From NCBI GenBank assembly GCA_934670175.1, contig CAKUOX010000033.1, forward strand, positions 1-23,851: a stretch of DNA of 23,851 nt, read 5' to 3'. This stretch comes from an uncultured Clostridia bacterium. Lineage in GTDB: Bacteria; Bacillota; Clostridia; Christensenellales; Aristaeellaceae. Below the pieces are notes generated by a model. It worked only from the letters and a program-made list of their open reading frames with translations, had not been told where the DNA came from and did no database searches. A program made the position numbers and the translations under genes. Below are positions 1 to 6,643 of this stretch, in pieces (position 1 is the first letter of the stretch; each line of letters starts with the position of its first letter).

Positions 1-62
1 TGACCTTGTCCCTTGTTTTTTGGGGACTGTTTTCAATCCTCCTTTTCCGGAATTTGCGCAAC
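1..62 (-). other. Region downstream of the kwaB-like gene, possible start of a further gene
   Basis: After the stop of the KwaB-like gene, the minus strand has a strong Shine-Dalgarno-like AAAAGGAGG (38-46). No ATG, GTG or TTG follows at normal spacing: a TTG at 34-36 is only one base away. The minus frame from that TTG stays open to the window edge. A short inverted repeat, gtccc (8-12) with gggac (23-27), lies just beyond and has no T-tract, so it is a weak terminator candidate at best. Whether the operon continues leftwards cannot be decided here. Confidence 0.25.
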
Positions 63-1067
63 TTATTGTACCTTATCAACAGGAGAGGCCTCTTTTTTGA
101 CATCGGTATCATATTCAGTGTTAGTAATCTCGGATTTTGTATAACGCTCATCCAGCAGGTCAATAAAGCGTTCCACATGAACATATGTCTGCAACTCTAT
201 GGTATTGTTGCTTTCATTCACAACAAACATTCCTCGCCAGCGTTCGACACTAGAAATTCTCTCAATAAGGTTGCCGGGCGTCATGAGCAAGACTTTAGAA
301 TCAACAATACGCATTAGCTTTTTTGCGTATTTGGGCTGTCCATTTCCTCTGTTGATATACTCCGACAATTTGTCCGGATTGGACACAAAGCCTCGTTTAC
401 TGACTCGTGTGATTGTTCTTTCAGCAGTTGCCCGGATATAGTCTTGAAAGCCAAAGGACTTCTGCATCAGAGGAATATTGCTGGTAATGATATTGTTATC
501 CAACACAACAAGATCGATCTTCTTTGAGATGGTTAGCAGGCTCTCTTTTTGTTCATGAAAAACAATGTTGTTCTCAAAGTGCATGATTCGCGCCATCAGA
601 TGTGTTTTTTTCTTGTTGGGTACCAACACAGCCCACAGGTGTTGATAAAGCCATAGTGTTACACTTTGCTTGCGATATGCGAAGGCTATACCGGTTGCGT
701 CTTGAAGATCGGCATCGCAAAAGTCTTGCGAATCGTCTGATAAAAACGAGAACGGAGCGTAGTCCTGCTCTGTTTGCGGGATAACATACATCTTTTGTTG
801 GCGATCCGCGACAGAGGCGACAGGAGCATATTCTACGTCTGGGTGAACGTATTTTTCTGCCAGCACTTCAAGCAGCATGTTTTTGATTTGTTTCTTGAAA
901 CTGACCTCATCTTCACCGTCAGCAAGATTGTCCTGAAGAATAATTCTCCGCAAGCGTGGTGATCCCTTCGTTACAAGATACGCCTCAAAACCACACTGAT
1001 CAGCTTCCTGACAAAATGAAGAGAGCACCTCTTTGGCATTCTCATGGTTAACATGATTGTTTTGCAT
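63..1067 (-). CDS. kwaB: KwaB-like protein (DUF4868 family), Kiwa anti-phage system
   Basis: A soluble 334-residue protein with no membrane segment. Residues about 180-212 contain a hydrophobic strand followed by IDLVVLDNNIITSN and a phenylalanine-containing segment (KSFGFQDYI). I associate this pattern with DUF4868, the domain of KwaB. In Kiwa, KwaB partners the membrane protein KwaA and acts on phage DNA processes after infection is sensed at the membrane; that is family knowledge. The length is close to that of known KwaB proteins. It follows the four-span membrane gene by 13 bases, in the usual kwaA-kwaB order. The ATG start is preceded by GGAGGAG. The acidic and lysine-rich C-terminal tail (about 315-334) looks disordered. 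The family call rests on pattern memory plus gene order, not on a profile search. If it is not KwaB, it is still a DUF4868-like protein next to defence-type genes. Confidence 0.65.
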   Translation of the reverse strand: MQNNHVNHENAKEVLSSFCQEADQCGFEAYLVTKGSPRLRRIILQDNLADGEDEVSFKKQIKNMLLEVLAEKYVHPDVEYAPVASVADRQQKMYVIPQTEQDYAPFSFLSDDSQDFCDADLQDATGIAFAYRKQSVTLWLYQHLWAVLVPNKKKTHLMARIMHFENNIVFHEQKESLLTISKKIDLVVLDNNIITSNIPLMQKSFGFQDYIRATAERTITRVSKRGFVSNPDKLSEYINRGNGQPKYAKKLMRIVDSKVLLMTPGNLIERISSVERWRGMFVVNESNNTIELQTYVHVERFIDLLDERYTKSEITNTEYDTDVKKEASPVDKVQ

Positions 1068-1080
1068 TTTCTCCTCCTGC

Positions 1081-1722
1081 TTAATCGTTGTAAATCAGAA
1101 ACACATCATCAGCGATATACTTGCGTTTGATTGGGGTCTCATGTGCGACAGGCTTACCGTGGGTTATACCGATGAACTCCTTATCTGTGTAAGGCTGGAG
1201 ATCTTGCGCGGGGTTGAGCACTTTAAAAGTACAAACCCTATAGCCAAGAAGTGTTAGAATCGGGTTCTGGTAAAACAAGTTTGAGCGTATAAGCAGACGC
1301 AAAACCAACACAAGCATTGTCATGAAGAAAATGAATTCCCTCATCCCAGTTACTTCATCAACAAGTAACGGAAGCACGAATGATACAAGAAAAGAAATTC
1401 CTACGTCCTTCTTATCATCGCACACGACAATGTTTTCTCCCTTGCTTACGAAGCCGGAATGTTGGATTCCTCTAAACCCGAAAACAACAAGCACGGTCCT
1501 TGCCAGCCATAACAAACTAATTGCAACGATCACCATATCCCAAAATAACGGGTGTTTCATAGCATGCTGCACCGCTTTCAGCCCATCTGTCTGCACCGCT
1601 GAGAAGAATTTCGCGATCAACGCAGGCATCCTCCAGTATATGTGCTTAATAAACAGTAGAAAGAACAAAGGGGAAAACGACTGGAGCACAAGGCTCTTTT
1701 TTAGCTTGGGATTCTCTTTCAA
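1081..1722 (-). CDS. kwaA: KwaA-like four-span membrane protein, Kiwa anti-phage system
   Basis: 213 residues with four hydrophobic segments at about 12-29, 60-83, 107-122 and 128-146, then a soluble C-terminal tail of about 65 residues. The N-terminal SFSPLFFLLFIKHIYW segment is the type of start I associate with KwaA. KwaA forms membrane assemblies that sense phage attachment or entry and dock KwaB; this is published Kiwa biology. The start is TTG at 1722, preceded by AAAGGAG with six bases of spacing, which is better than any internal ATG. It lies 69 bases after the TOPRIM gene, with no promoter evident between, so probably in one transcript, and 13 bases before the KwaB-like gene. The identity is inferred from topology, size, and the DUF4868-like neighbour; other small four-span effector proteins remain possible. 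Confidence 0.6.
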   Translation of the reverse strand: MKENPKLKKSLVLQSFSPLFFLLFIKHIYWRMPALIAKFFSAVQTDGLKAVQHAMKHPLFWDMVIVAISLLWLARTVLVVFGFRGIQHSGFVSKGENIVVCDDKKDVGISFLVSFVLPLLVDEVTGMREFIFFMTMLVLVLRLLIRSNLFYQNPILTLLGYRVCTFKVLNPAQDLQPYTDKEFIGITHGKPVAHETPIKRKYIADDVFLIYND

Positions 1723-1791
1723 GATGAGCTCCTTTCCGCAGTGCGCAATGAGGAGATGACTAGAAATGTGAGCGGATACCTTGCGAGTCTG

Positions 1792-2655
1792 TTAACCAGC
1801 TGCTCTTTCTGTATAGTTGAAAATGTCATAACCAAGTAACGACTTCAACAAAAGACTTATATTGGTGTAGCGACCAAGGGAGTTATTTCCTCGCTTCAGC
1901 ATCGCCCAGGAATCTTCATAAGACAGGTCCTTAATCGCTGCAGTATCGTTTTTGAGGAAGCCGACAAAATCATCCACGCTATTGCCGTATTGTCTTGCGA
2001 AGATGTCTGCACGGTATACTTTCGTATACCTGTCCAGATTTCGGTCATTTACGGTGAAATGGTCAAGATTACACGAGAAGTAATACAAGGCATACGGTAC
2101 GGTATGTGGTTTGGTTGTTGGCTTGTTTCCGCGCCCTGTATCGACGAAATTCTGGATTGAAAAGCCGTCCTTCTGGAATGCCAGCAGTGCGTCTATATTG
2201 TCGCGCTTCCTGGCATTTCGTTCACGGATCTTGTCCGGATCATTCGCAAGTATGGAGGCATCCTCATAGATTGGATGTAGAAGTGGTGTATCAGCATCGG
2301 CTTGCAGAATTTGCGTATCGTCGATATATACACCGTCGATATAGATGATGTGGACAATCTCTGCAATGTATTTTGGCATGAGAGAATGGTCATCCAAGCA
2401 AGGCATGACAATGAGCTTGTTCATAAGCATGTGCAACTTATCAGGACACACACCAAGGCGGGAGGTGATATCGCCTCCTTCTGTATCATTCTCATTCTTG
2501 ATACGAGCAAACAAAACATTGACATCTTCACCATATTTCGCTTCAAAGGCTTCTGTCAGAGAAACATACAGGGCAATTTCGTCAGATTGCCCTTCAACAA
2601 TCACCATGACTACTTGGCGACGGGGTTTGCTGGAGTTGCTTTTTCTCTTAGCCAT
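1792..2655 (-). CDS. TOPRIM-fold protein, nuclease-like partner of the adjacent ATPase
   Basis: 287 residues. A basic N-terminus (MAKRKSNSSKPRRQ) leads into strand VVMVIVEGQSDE, whose E21 fits the catalytic glutamate of a TOPRIM fold. A second strand, VHIIYIDGVYIDD, ends in acidic residues D107, D112 and D113 that fit the metal-binding DxD element. TOPRIM proteins paired with ABC/AAA15-type ATPases occur in several defence systems (OLD, Gabija, the AriA-AriB pair of PARIS, AbiL-like pairs). There the ATPase senses infection and the TOPRIM protein cuts nucleic acid. This protein does not read as a clear AriB (DUF4435) or RloB to me, so no symbol is given. Its start overlaps the ATPase gene end by eight bases, which implies translational coupling. 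The function as an effector nuclease is inferred. Confidence 0.65.
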   Translation of the reverse strand: MAKRKSNSSKPRRQVVMVIVEGQSDEIALYVSLTEAFEAKYGEDVNVLFARIKNENDTEGGDITSRLGVCPDKLHMLMNKLIVMPCLDDHSLMPKYIAEIVHIIYIDGVYIDDTQILQADADTPLLHPIYEDASILANDPDKIRERNARKRDNIDALLAFQKDGFSIQNFVDTGRGNKPTTKPHTVPYALYYFSCNLDHFTVNDRNLDRYTKVYRADIFARQYGNSVDDFVGFLKNDTAAIKDLSYEDSWAMLKRGNNSLGRYTNISLLLKSLLGYDIFNYTERAAG

Positions 2656-4114
2656 TGTGCGTCCCTGCCTTTCGAAGAGCGGCGATGATCTTGTGTTTTT
2701 TTGTCGCCTTGTACACTTCTTCGTCCTGTTCGTTCATCTGAATCTCACGAAAATACAGATTGCGCAGATTGTTCGATGCCCCAACATTTTTCATGTGGAT
2801 GTACCTGTTGTTAGGGTTCGTGGTAGTAAAGCAGATGAACTTCTTATCCAGCACTTCCAGCGGACGCAAATTGTGGGACGTGAAAATAAGCTGACCTTTA
2901 CCTGAATCGGCAAAGATCTGAAGAAGTTCGCCAAGTAAGTATTCAAAGATACCGGCATCCAGTTCATCAATCGCGATAGTTACGGAACGCTGGTTATATG
3001 CAGTGATGATCAGACTCATGACGCTGATAATTTTTCTTACACCGTCAGATTCACATCGCACGGGTAATTTTCTATCGCCGCGCCTTACAACCAATTCAAT
3101 GCTTTTTCCTTCGCGACCGTCATCAAGCATTGCAGGGCCAAGCTCTTCTACAGAGATACTCATGCCTGGGACGAACTGAGGGAGAACTTCGCCGATAGGA
3201 TCGACAACAGCCTTCAGCTTTTCCAGCATAGCATTGGAAATGATGTTGGTACCAACTGTATTGATCACTACATCATCCCAAGCGTTGAGCGTATACAGCG
3301 GCAACATCATATTTGATCTGATAGCTGCCATAGACTTTGTATCAACGACAGCAAGATAATGACGACCGAAATAGTTGAGTCCCAGCAGCACTTCAAGATA
3401 TGTACTGTGTGTCTCCTGTTGAGTGAACAGTTCCAAAGTGTCACTCATGAAAATAAAGGAAGTAGAACGTTCACTAGCAAGCTGTTTGTTTACTAGGAGT
3501 TTGACATTGTTTTCTTTATTTACTTCATAGAACAGCTTTCGCTTGGTCGACGGGCCAAAGGCAATTGCTTCTGTCGAAGTATCAATAGCAGGTAACATCT
3601 TTTTATTCTCGCCATCAATCTCGCCACCGATCTTCAGCGTCTCGTTGTAGACGCGAACTTTACGACGGATCACCTGTTTGCTAAAAAGGCCATCAAACGC
3701 TTCAGCTATCTCGCTTTCGCGTTTTGACAGTTCTGCAGTCTCATAAACAGCCAAACAAAAAGAATAGACAACTTTTCTTACTATAATGTGCTCCACAGGG
3801 TATTGGAGATCAAAAGTAAACTCCAATTCAGCATGGTCAGAGCCAGCGGCAATGCAATCAGAGTACAAAAACGAAATCCGCTTTCCGCTCAACAAGGATT
3901 TGAGGATAGAAAGCGCTTCAATGAATGCAGTTTTACCTGAACCATTCTGGCCGTAGATGCCTAACACATCTGCTGTTGTATCCAACGGAACAAACTGCTT
4001 GCTGCAGTCAAAAACAACCTCGCCGTATCCTACACTCTTGAAGTTCCGAAGGATGGCTTTGTGCAATCTGACTGTTGGTAGTCTTTCACCATGCTCAGGC
4101 TTAAATAAACTCAT
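2648..4114 (-). CDS. ABC/AAA15-type ATPase of a defence ATPase-TOPRIM pair
   Basis: 488 residues with an SMC/ABC-like head. The order is ILRNFKSVGYGEVVF (21-35), Walker A GQNGSGKT (55-62), a signature-like ESDGVRKIISVMSLI (355-369), Walker B TIAIDELD (379-386, with D383 and E384), and a switch histidine in FTSHN (H414). The insert between the Walker motifs (about 100-340) has no long coiled coil, unlike RecF or SMC, and fits the AAA15 ATP-dependent endonuclease group used as sensors in phage defence. The ATG at 4114 has a GGAG eight bases upstream. It heads the large genes of the minus-strand operon and overlaps the TOPRIM gene by eight bases. ATP binding and hydrolysis residues all appear intact. 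The partner and the defence role are inferred from context; the family is clear. Confidence 0.8.
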   Translation of the reverse strand: MSLFKPEHGERLPTVRLHKAILRNFKSVGYGEVVFDCSKQFVPLDTTADVLGIYGQNGSGKTAFIEALSILKSLLSGKRISFLYSDCIAAGSDHAELEFTFDLQYPVEHIIVRKVVYSFCLAVYETAELSKRESEIAEAFDGLFSKQVIRRKVRVYNETLKIGGEIDGENKKMLPAIDTSTEAIAFGPSTKRKLFYEVNKENNVKLLVNKQLASERSTSFIFMSDTLELFTQQETHSTYLEVLLGLNYFGRHYLAVVDTKSMAAIRSNMMLPLYTLNAWDDVVINTVGTNIISNAMLEKLKAVVDPIGEVLPQFVPGMSISVEELGPAMLDDGREGKSIELVVRRGDRKLPVRCESDGVRKIISVMSLIITAYNQRSVTIAIDELDAGIFEYLLGELLQIFADSGKGQLIFTSHNLRPLEVLDKKFICFTTTNPNNRYIHMKNVGASNNLRNLYFREIQMNEQDEEVYKATKKHKIIAALRKAGTHNG

Positions 4115-4142
4115 ATGTATTCTCCGTTCGTATACATTCTAT

Positions 4143-4197
4143 GAAGCAGCAACCTCGGCACGATGCAGGGGCTACTGTTGCAGGTTGCTTAGGCTTC
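4143..4197 (-). other. Inverted repeat between the small membrane gene and the ATPase gene
   Basis: gaagc plus agcaacct (4143-4155) can pair with aggttgct (4182-4189) plus gcttc (4193-4197), giving about 13 base pairs with a three-base bulge and a loop of about 26 bases. It covers the stop codon of the 61-residue gene. No T-tract follows on the minus strand, so it is more likely an mRNA-processing or attenuating hairpin than a simple terminator. Confidence 0.4.
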
Positions 4198-4374
4198 GAT
4201 ACATGGGCGATTGACCTTTTGAATCGAAACTCGGCGCTTTTCGAAGCTTATCTCGTATCCACACGCATAGGTGAGACCGAGCGCGCCCAATCCGGTAGCG
4301 GCAGTGATCGCAAATGCAGCGACGACGTCATGACCATCCATCTTAGCCAGCAGGTTCAACAGGGCTTCTTTCAT
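4189..4374 (-). CDS. Small single-span membrane protein, first gene of the defence operon
   Basis: 61 residues, family not recognised. A short amphipathic N-terminus (MKEALLNLLAKMDGHD) leads into one hydrophobic helix at about 16-40 rich in Ala, Gly and Thr, containing GLGALG spacing that could support helix packing. A basic tail (FEKRRVSIQKVNR) probably faces the cytoplasm. The start is set by GGAGG five to seven bases before the ATG at 4374. A 25-codon upstream extension in the same frame has no ribosome site and overlaps the promoter, so I exclude it. It sits directly behind a consensus promoter and 74 bases before the ATPase gene on the same strand. It might be a membrane effector, a sensor subunit or a leader peptide. 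The function is unknown; I am confident it is translated, less so of any role. Confidence 0.6.
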   Translation of the reverse strand: MKEALLNLLAKMDGHDVVAAFAITAATGLGALGLTYACGYEISFEKRRVSIQKVNRPCIEA

Positions 4375-4401
4375 AGACACACCTCCATCATTTTCAAGTT
4401 T

Positions 4402-4430
4402 ATTATACAGGAATGTACACAATGTGTCAA
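4402..4430 (-). promoter_or_regulatory. Consensus sigma-A promoter of the defence operon
   Basis: On the minus strand TTGACA (4425-4430) and TATAAT (4402-4407) are separated by exactly 17 bases, a perfect match to the housekeeping consensus. It lies about 28 bases before the start codon of the 61-residue gene. The spacer and -35 region hold acac-aat-gtgt (about 4417-4427), an inverted repeat that could be an operator. Confidence 0.85.
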
Positions 4431-4440
4431 TAGCAACTCT

Positions 4441-4470
4441 TGATTTCAAATATAAAATTCTATATTTAAT
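4441..4470 (-). promoter_or_regulatory. AT-rich palindrome upstream of the defence promoter
   Basis: aaatata (4448-4454) and tatattt (4461-4467) form a perfect seven-base inverted repeat around a six-base spacer. It starts 18 bases upstream of the -35 box in an almost pure A/T stretch. It could be an UP element, a regulator site, or both; this is inferred from position only. Confidence 0.35.
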
Positions 4471-4479
4471 GTTGCTTGC

Positions 4480-4850
4480 CGCAAATCGGCGCCTAAAACC
4501 CGTTCAGCCTGAGCAATTAGTGTGCTTAGTTTTAGGTCCAATGCTTCGGCAATCCTCCATAGAGTACGGAGAATTTGCTCCCTCAAAAGATGGGAAACCG
4601 TGAAAACAGCTTTTGATTATTACCCATACGTTAGCGCTCACTGTATCGTTATATGAGTGCAGACACACCCTCTCCAGTTTTTGCTAAAATCCTTCAGATT
4701 TTCGGGCGCAAAAACTGCAAAGAAACGATTTTTGCTCTGGAAAATGAGATTTTCCGCCACAAAAATCGCCCCGTGCCCACCGTACACGCTGCTGGGCACG
4801 ATTGAGAGCCCGAGAGGACTTCGACCCTCTCGAGCTCTCCCGGGTTTTTC
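4480..4850. other. Gene-free region filled with nested inverted repeats
   Basis: No gene is supported between the defence promoter and the end of xylB. The stretch contains successive hairpin-forming units: cctaaaac/gttttagg (4492-4499, 4529-4536) enclosing ctgagca/tgcttag; gcgctca/tgagtgc (4634-4640, 4654-4660) with one G-T pair; cagtttttgc/gcaaaaactg (4675-4684, 4708-4717) enclosing aaaatc/gatttt; cgatttttg/caaaaatcg (4726-4734, 4760-4768) enclosing ggaaaat/attttcc; cgtgccca/tgggcacg (4772-4779, 4793-4800); and gagagcccgagagg/cctctcgagctctc (4804-4817, 4826-4839) with one mismatch, followed on the plus strand by ccgggttttt. Several share the same layout of an outer perfect stem around an inner perfect stem. 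Confidence 0.6.
4824..4839. repeat. 16-base intergenic repeat, copy 1
   Basis: accctctcgagctctc occurs here and again at 6549-6564. Both copies are in gene-free sequence, and weaker similarity continues for about 25 bases to the right. Here it is the 3' arm of a hairpin. Confidence 0.6.
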
Positions 4851-4890
4851 GACAGACTGAGAGCAGGCAAGCGCCTGCTCTCAGGCTGTC
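4851..4890 (-). terminator. Strong hairpin downstream of xylB
   Basis: gacagactgagagcaggc (4851-4868) pairs with the arm at 4873-4890 in 17 of 18 positions around the four-base loop aagc. It begins about 11 bases after the xylB stop on the minus strand. No T-tract follows on that strand, so termination may rely on the stem, or the hairpin may protect the mRNA 3' end. Confidence 0.55.
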
Positions 4891-4900
4891 CAATCCTATT

Positions 4901-6406
4901 CTATTTCCCCTGCCCCGCCATCATTTCAAACAGCGGCGCGTTGCTTGCGTAGGCGCGGCGATAGATCTCATAGCCCGCGTCGTAGACCGCCCTGTTTTCA
5001 CGTCTGGGTTCCACGCAGCCGGGCGCGAAGCGCACCTCCGCCGCGCACGCCTCCTTCAGCGACGCATATTCGCCGCAGGCCACCTGCGCGCAGATGATCG
5101 CGCCGAGCGCGGCCTCCTCGTGCGTCTCTGTGGCGTAGAGGGGCATGCCCAGCACGTCGGCCATAATCTGCCCCCACACGGCGCTGCGCGCACCGCCGCC
5201 GGAGAGGATCACCCGATCCACCGGCAGCTCCATGCCGCGGATGATCTCCAGCGAGTCGCGCAGCGAATACGCCACGCCCTCCAGTACGGCGCGCTCCATT
5301 TCCGCGCGCGTATGCCCGAGCGTGAGCCCGATAAACGCGCCGCGCGCGCGTTCATTCATGTGCGGCGTGCGCTCGCCGGTCAGATACGGCAAAAACACCA
5401 GCCCGCCCGCGCCGGGCGCAGTCTGCTGCGCCGCTGCATGCATTGCCACATAATCGCGGGTACCAAGCACCTTTTCATTGAACCAGTTCGCGGCCAGACA
5501 GGCATTGAGCACCGCGCCCATCACATACCATACGCCCTGGGGCGCGTGGCAGAAGGTGTGCGTGCGCAGCTGCGGATCGTATACCGGTCTGGCGGCTGTG
5601 ACGAACAGCTGGCCGGAAGTGCCCAGATTCAGCGAGCTCTGTCCCGGATCCAGCAGGCCATTGCCCACCGCCTGCATCGGCTGATCTCCGCCGCCAAACG
5701 CCACAGGCGTGCCCTCGGCAAGCCCCGTTTCCATAGCGGCGCGCGCCGTGACGCGGCCGGCGATCTCGTATGGCAGGTGCGCGGCGTCCGGCAGGATCGC
5801 CTCATCTACGTCGATGACGGACAGCAGCTCGCGGCTCCAGCGCATACGAATGCCGTCGTACATCAGCGTGCTGCATGCGTCGGTCGGCTCGGTGCCGAGC
5901 TCGCCGCACAGCCTGAAGCGCAGGTAATCCTTGGGCAGAAGCGCATACCTCAGCTTCGCATACAGCTCGGGTCGGTTTTCGCGCACCCACATCAGCGAAA
6001 GTGCCTGAAAGCCGGAGTGCACCTGATTCTGCACCCACTGACCCAGCCTTTCCATGCCCACGGCTTCCATGACCCTCTTCTTCTGCGCGGCGGCACGGCC
6101 GTCGCAGTGAATGATCGCCGGTGCCAGCACGCGCTTTTCGGCGTCCAGCATCACCAGCCCGTGCATCTGTCCGGAAAAGCCGATGCCCTTGATGGACGCC
6201 GGCGCAGCGTTCGCCGCCCGCAGTGCCGCAGGCACAGCCGCGCACAGCGCCGCGTACCACGCTTCCGGATCCTGCTCGGCATAGCCGGGCGACGGGATCG
6301 AAAGCGGGTATTCGCAATAGCCGCTGCCCTGAATGCTGCCCCTTTCATCGGCCAGCACGGCCTTTAAACCGGTGGTGCCCAGATCTATCCCCAGATAATT
6401 CGGCAT
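4901..6406 (-). CDS. xylB: Xylulokinase (FGGY family)
   Basis: Phosphorylates D-xylulose with ATP to D-xylulose 5-phosphate, feeding the pentose phosphate pathway in the cytoplasm. 501 residues, slightly longer than the usual 480-500. N-terminal phosphate loop GIDLGTTGLKAV (6-17); the xylulokinase-typical GFSGQMHGLV (76-85); CDGRA (101-105) in the substrate site; the catalytic aspartate is D241 in GGGDQPMQAVGNG; LTGERTPHMN and LSGGGARSAVWGQIMADV follow in the C-terminal ATP domain. The start at 6406 is the only in-frame choice after an upstream stop. A GGAG is 13 bases away, so translation initiation looks weak. No xylose isomerase or sugar transporter is adjacent, so it stands alone behind its own promoter. 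Related pentulose kinases cannot be fully excluded, but the QMHGLV and GGGDQ motifs favour xylulose. Confidence 0.88.
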   Translation of the reverse strand: MPNYLGIDLGTTGLKAVLADERGSIQGSGYCEYPLSIPSPGYAEQDPEAWYAALCAAVPAALRAANAAPASIKGIGFSGQMHGLVMLDAEKRVLAPAIIHCDGRAAAQKKRVMEAVGMERLGQWVQNQVHSGFQALSLMWVRENRPELYAKLRYALLPKDYLRFRLCGELGTEPTDACSTLMYDGIRMRWSRELLSVIDVDEAILPDAAHLPYEIAGRVTARAAMETGLAEGTPVAFGGGDQPMQAVGNGLLDPGQSSLNLGTSGQLFVTAARPVYDPQLRTHTFCHAPQGVWYVMGAVLNACLAANWFNEKVLGTRDYVAMHAAAQQTAPGAGGLVFLPYLTGERTPHMNERARGAFIGLTLGHTRAEMERAVLEGVAYSLRDSLEIIRGMELPVDRVILSGGGARSAVWGQIMADVLGMPLYATETHEEAALGAIICAQVACGEYASLKEACAAEVRFAPGCVEPRRENRAVYDAGYEIYRRAYASNAPLFEMMAGQGK

Positions 6407-6469
6407 GTTCCAGGCTCATCTCCTCAATTTGTATTTTGCACATCGTCGCCTCTTCAAGGCCATATTCTT

Positions 6470-6499
6470 ATTATAACAAAAATGTATTCGAAATATCAA
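6470..6499 (-). promoter_or_regulatory. Promoter of xylB
   Basis: On the minus strand TTGATA (6494-6499) and TATAAT (6470-6475) are 18 bases apart, about 64 bases before the xylB start. Good match to a sigma-A promoter. Confidence 0.65.
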
Positions 6500-6548
6500 G
6501 TGCAAATATACAGGAAGCAAGTGGGCAGGAAAGCTAGAAAATGCGGAA

Positions 6549-6564
6549 ACCCTCTCGAGCTCTC
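6549..6564. repeat. 16-base intergenic repeat, copy 2
   Basis: Exact second copy of accctctcgagctctc (first copy 4824-4839), lying between the flavodiiron gene and the xylB promoter. Unlike copy 1 it has no obvious pairing arm beside it. Confidence 0.6.
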
Positions 6565-6584
6565 TGGGTGGGCTTCCACAGGCA

Positions 6585-6622
6585 GAAAGTGGCGGTCGGA
6601 ATTGCTTCCAACCGCCACTTTC
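6585..6622 (-). terminator. Hairpin terminator of the flavodiiron gene
   Basis: gaaagtggcggt (6585-6596) pairs perfectly with accgccactttc (6611-6622). Inside it, ggaa/ttcc closes a four-base ttgc loop, giving a 16-pair stem with one internal mismatch. It begins 21 bases after the gene's stop. There is no clear T-tract on the minus strand. Confidence 0.55.
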
Positions 6623-6643
6623 GCGCCTAATACCTGTTTTTGC

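Noticed and set aside
6..317. 103-codon plus-strand open frame at the left edge
   Set aside because: It runs antisense to the KwaB-like gene and has no ribosome site or domain.
4480..4890. CRISPR array or retron-type RNA as an explanation for the repeats
   Set aside because: The hairpin units differ in sequence, are not evenly spaced direct repeats, and no cas gene or reverse transcriptase is present.
4802..6367. Long open frame on the plus strand opposite xylB, about 520 codons
   Set aside because: It is antisense to a clear xylulokinase, rich in Arg, His and Ala without any domain, and explained by the high G+C third positions of the real gene.
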